Both the position numbers and the translations under genes were made by a program. The notes below the pieces were generated by a model that worked only from the letters and a program-made list of their open reading frames with translations, did no database searches and had not been told where the DNA came from. From Anaerolineales bacterium UBA1136 (GTDB lineage: Bacteria; Chloroflexota; Anaerolineae; Anaerolineales; UBA11657), in NCBI GenBank assembly GCA_002311455.1, contig DCAJ01000005.1, positions 658 through 7,158 of the forward strand: a DNA stretch of 6,501 nucleotides. Reading direction: 5' to 3'. Shown here piece by piece: positions 5,145 to 6,501 of this stretch (position 1 is its first letter; each line of letters starts with the position of its first letter).

Positions 5145-6152
5145 TTATATTCTAGGCAAATGAGGTCTCATAATCTCGTACATTTCAAGTGCTCGACTTG
5201 CGCCTATCGATACACAACCAATAGGGTTATCAGTTATATATGCAGGAACACCCACTGATTCAGATACACGCTGCTCCATACCGCGTAAATAAGAACCACC
5301 TCCGCATAGTACTATCCCACGATCAATAGCATCTGATGCAAGCTCAGGCGGAGTCTTCTCTAAAACTGCTTTGGCTACTGAAACTATAGACTCCAGTGGC
5401 TCCTCAATGGCTTCGGAGACATCTTCAGAAGTAATTATTGCATCGCGTGGCAAACCAGTTACATGATCACGCCCTTGAATTTCCACCGCTAGAACTTCAT
5501 CTAGCGAAACTGCAGACCCAATTCTGATTTTTATCTCTTCCGCTGTCATCTCACCAATAACGATGCCGTATTTCTTACGAACATAAGTAACTATAGCATG
5601 ATCAAGTGTCAGGCCACCCACACGTGCAGAATGTGCTATGACTATACCGTTGAGTGCTACTATTGCTGATTCGGTCGCGCCACCACCAATGTCCAAAACC
5701 ATATTTCCTGCAGGCGTACCAACAGGTAGACCAGATCCAATAGCAGCTGCTAAGGGTTCATGAATCAAATACGCTTCTCGACTCCCTGCCTCCTTGGCTG
5801 CCTCGTGCACAGCACGACTTTCCACACTTGTGGCCCCATAAGGAACACTCAACATTACCCGAGGTTTGAAAAGTCTCATTGGTCCACAAACTTTGGTCAA
5901 GAAATAATGTAACATGCGCTCGGTAACTTCATAATCGGCTATAACACCATCCTGAATCGGCCTCATAACCTCTATGCTTTCAGGGGAACGACCAAACATC
6001 TCCCGAGCCTCCTGTCCTATAGAAACAATCTTTTGCTCGTCTACACGTATAGCTACTACACAGGGCTCATGCAGCACAACATCACCACCCTCTGAAACCA
6101 GAACGTTAACTGTTCCTAAATCTATACCAATGTCTTTACCAAAGAGAGCCAT
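5145..6152 (-). CDS. mreB: Rod-shape-determining actin homologue MreB
   Basis: A complete 335-residue bacterial actin, close to the usual 335-350. MreB forms ATP-dependent filaments at the inner membrane face that guide wall or envelope synthesis. Phosphate-1 loop Ile-Asp-Leu-Gly-Thr at 10-14; Glu-Pro-Cys-Val-Val-Ala-Ile at 29-35; Asp68-Gly-Val-Ile-Ala-Asp at 68-73; membrane-loop region Leu-Phe-Lys-Pro-Arg at 94-98; His-Glu-Pro-Leu-Ala-Ala-Ala-Ile-Gly at 131-139 with the predicted catalytic Glu132; phosphate-2 loop Asp154-Ile-Gly-Gly-Gly; adenosine motif Leu-Cys-Gly-Gly-Gly-Ser at 282-287. Small departures from common MreB are Val-Asn-Val after the phosphate-1 loop (often Ala-Asn-Thr) and Ala159 where Thr is common. 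The ATG start gives the normal N-terminus; no Shine-Dalgarno is close. It lies 39 bases after atpC on the same strand, so co-transcription is plausible. The usual mreC and mreD do not follow: the next gene is convergent rex. An MreB-like paralogue (Mbl) cannot be excluded. Confidence 0.95.
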   Translation of the reverse strand: MALFGKDIGIDLGTVNVLVSEGGDVVLHEPCVVAIRVDEQKIVSIGQEAREMFGRSPESIEVMRPIQDGVIADYEVTERMLHYFLTKVCGPMRLFKPRVMLSVPYGATSVESRAVHEAAKEAGSREAYLIHEPLAAAIGSGLPVGTPAGNMVLDIGGGATESAIVALNGIVIAHSARVGGLTLDHAIVTYVRKKYGIVIGEMTAEEIKIRIGSAVSLDEVLAVEIQGRDHVTGLPRDAIITSEDVSEAIEEPLESIVSVAKAVLEKTPPELASDAIDRGIVLCGGGSYLRGMEQRVSESVGVPAYITDNPIGCVSIGASRALEMYEIMRPHLPRI

Positions 6153-6181
6153 TGTGAATTTTCAGTTGAAATCCTACACAA
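6152..6181. promoter_or_regulatory. Nested inverted repeats in the atpC-mreB gap, possible operator
   Basis: Read on the plus strand, TTGTG at 6152-6156 (continuing as TTGTGAA to 6158) is mirrored by CACAA at 6177-6181. Inside lies a second palindrome, TTTCA (6160-6164) and TGAAA (6167-6171) around GT, centred within one base of the outer pair. It covers most of the gap and touches the mreB start codon. The outer arms match half-sites of the known Rex operator, but the whole is 30 bases rather than about 20. Function is inferred from symmetry and position only. Confidence 0.3.
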
Positions 6182-6191
6182 ATTCAAGAGA

Positions 6192-6501
6192 CTATCCAGC
6201 GTCTTCCAAGCCAGGAACACTCGGTTCATGTCGCCGTTTACTTCCCACTCGCAATCTTACATTTGCTCTTTCGAGCGCAAGACTAATATTGTGCCTAATC
6301 TCAGGGGTCGCTTCTCCGGAAGGACCTCCATCTTCTAGAAAACTAATAGCGCGGTCACGCGCAGCCTGGGCACGTACTATATCCACTTCATCGGCGTGCT
6401 CTGCAACATCAGCTAATACTGTGATACAGTCAGGCCGCACCTCTAATACCCCACCACCAACAGCGAAAGTTTCTTCAACATCGCCAGCAACAACACGCAT
6501 C
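6192..6501 (-). CDS. atpC: F1F0 ATP synthase epsilon subunit, C-terminal part (5' end outside the window)
   Basis: The last 103 or so codons of the epsilon subunit, part of the central rotor stalk that couples and inhibits ATP synthase. The Met at 6498-6500 is internal: homologues continue upstream with the rest of the beta-sandwich, and the frame is open at the edge. Visible family features, numbered from that Met: Ala-Val-Gly-Gly-Gly-Val-Leu-Glu-Val at 13-21, the end of the beta-sandwich; Val-Leu-Ala-Asp-Val-Ala-Glu at 28-34; then a two-helix C-terminal region (about 38-88) rich in Ala, Arg and Glu with a Gly-Gly-Pro-Ser-Gly turn at 58-62. The region around the helix turn (Asp57 to Thr65) is richer in Gly and Pro than many homologues, and the final ~15 residues (Pro-Ser-Val-Pro-Gly) look like a disordered tail. 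The rest of the atp operon should lie to the right of the window. mreB follows on the same strand. Confidence 0.85.
   Translation of the reverse strand, partial: MRVVAGDVEETFAVGGGVLEVRPDCITVLADVAEHADEVDIVRAQAARDRAISFLEDGGPSGEATPEIRHNISLALERANVRLRVGSKRRHEPSVPGLEDAG

Noticed and set aside
6192..6500. Complete 102-residue atpC starting at Met 6498-6500
   Set aside because: Epsilon subunits have most of the beta-sandwich before this point; the Met is internal and the gene is cut by the window edge.
1..6501. CRISPR array, tRNA, transposase or defence system
   Set aside because: No regularly spaced repeats, cloverleaf-like sequence, transposase motif or nuclease gene was seen; all coding space is explained by the listed genes.

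Overview
The window looks like a bacterial chromosome segment in which a low-GC surface-glycan cassette abuts a housekeeping locus. The set atpC (minus strand) followed by mreB (minus strand), meeting a redox repressor gene rex head-on (plus strand), suggests a member of the Chloroflexota, perhaps a Dehalococcoidia or SAR202-type lineage. That assignment is inferred from gene content and the moderately low GC; no phylogenetic marker was searched.

Left part (1-4386, all plus strand): five genes for sugar and glycan metabolism. They are the C-terminal 100 codons of a small cupin-fold protein, a DegT/DnrJ/EryC1/StrS (perosamine-synthase-like) sugar aminotransferase, a class I SAM-dependent methyltransferase, a DPM1-type family 2 glycosyltransferase, and a polytopic PMT_2/ArnT-like membrane glycosyltransferase. 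The first four are packed with gaps of 9, 15 and 3 bases and share one reading frame, so they look like one transcript. A 103-base gap with a weak hairpin separates the membrane enzyme. The cassette can be read as a pathway: the aminotransferase makes an amino-deoxy sugar nucleotide, the DPM1-like enzyme charges a polyprenyl-phosphate carrier, and the membrane enzyme transfers sugar from that carrier outside the membrane. The methyltransferase is of a type commonly found beside DPM1-like enzymes.

Right part (4387-6501): an 86-base leader with a plausible promoter and a 9-base direct repeat precedes rex, an NADH/NAD+-sensing repressor. A 45-base convergent gap with an AT-rich inverted repeat follows. 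Then comes mreB on the minus strand, and the C-terminal part of atpC (F1F0 ATP synthase epsilon subunit), which runs off the right edge. No mreC or mreD lies directly downstream of mreB. The 39-base atpC-mreB gap holds nested inverted repeats whose outer arms (TTGTG...CACAA) resemble Rex operator half-sites, but spaced one helical turn too far apart.

No tRNA, rRNA, CRISPR array, insertion sequence or transposase was seen. No start codon in the window has a convincing Shine-Dalgarno sequence. I see no clearly undescribed system; the most notable points are the glycan cassette beside the ATP synthase/MreB/Rex locus, the mreB without mreCD, and the symmetric element ahead of mreB.
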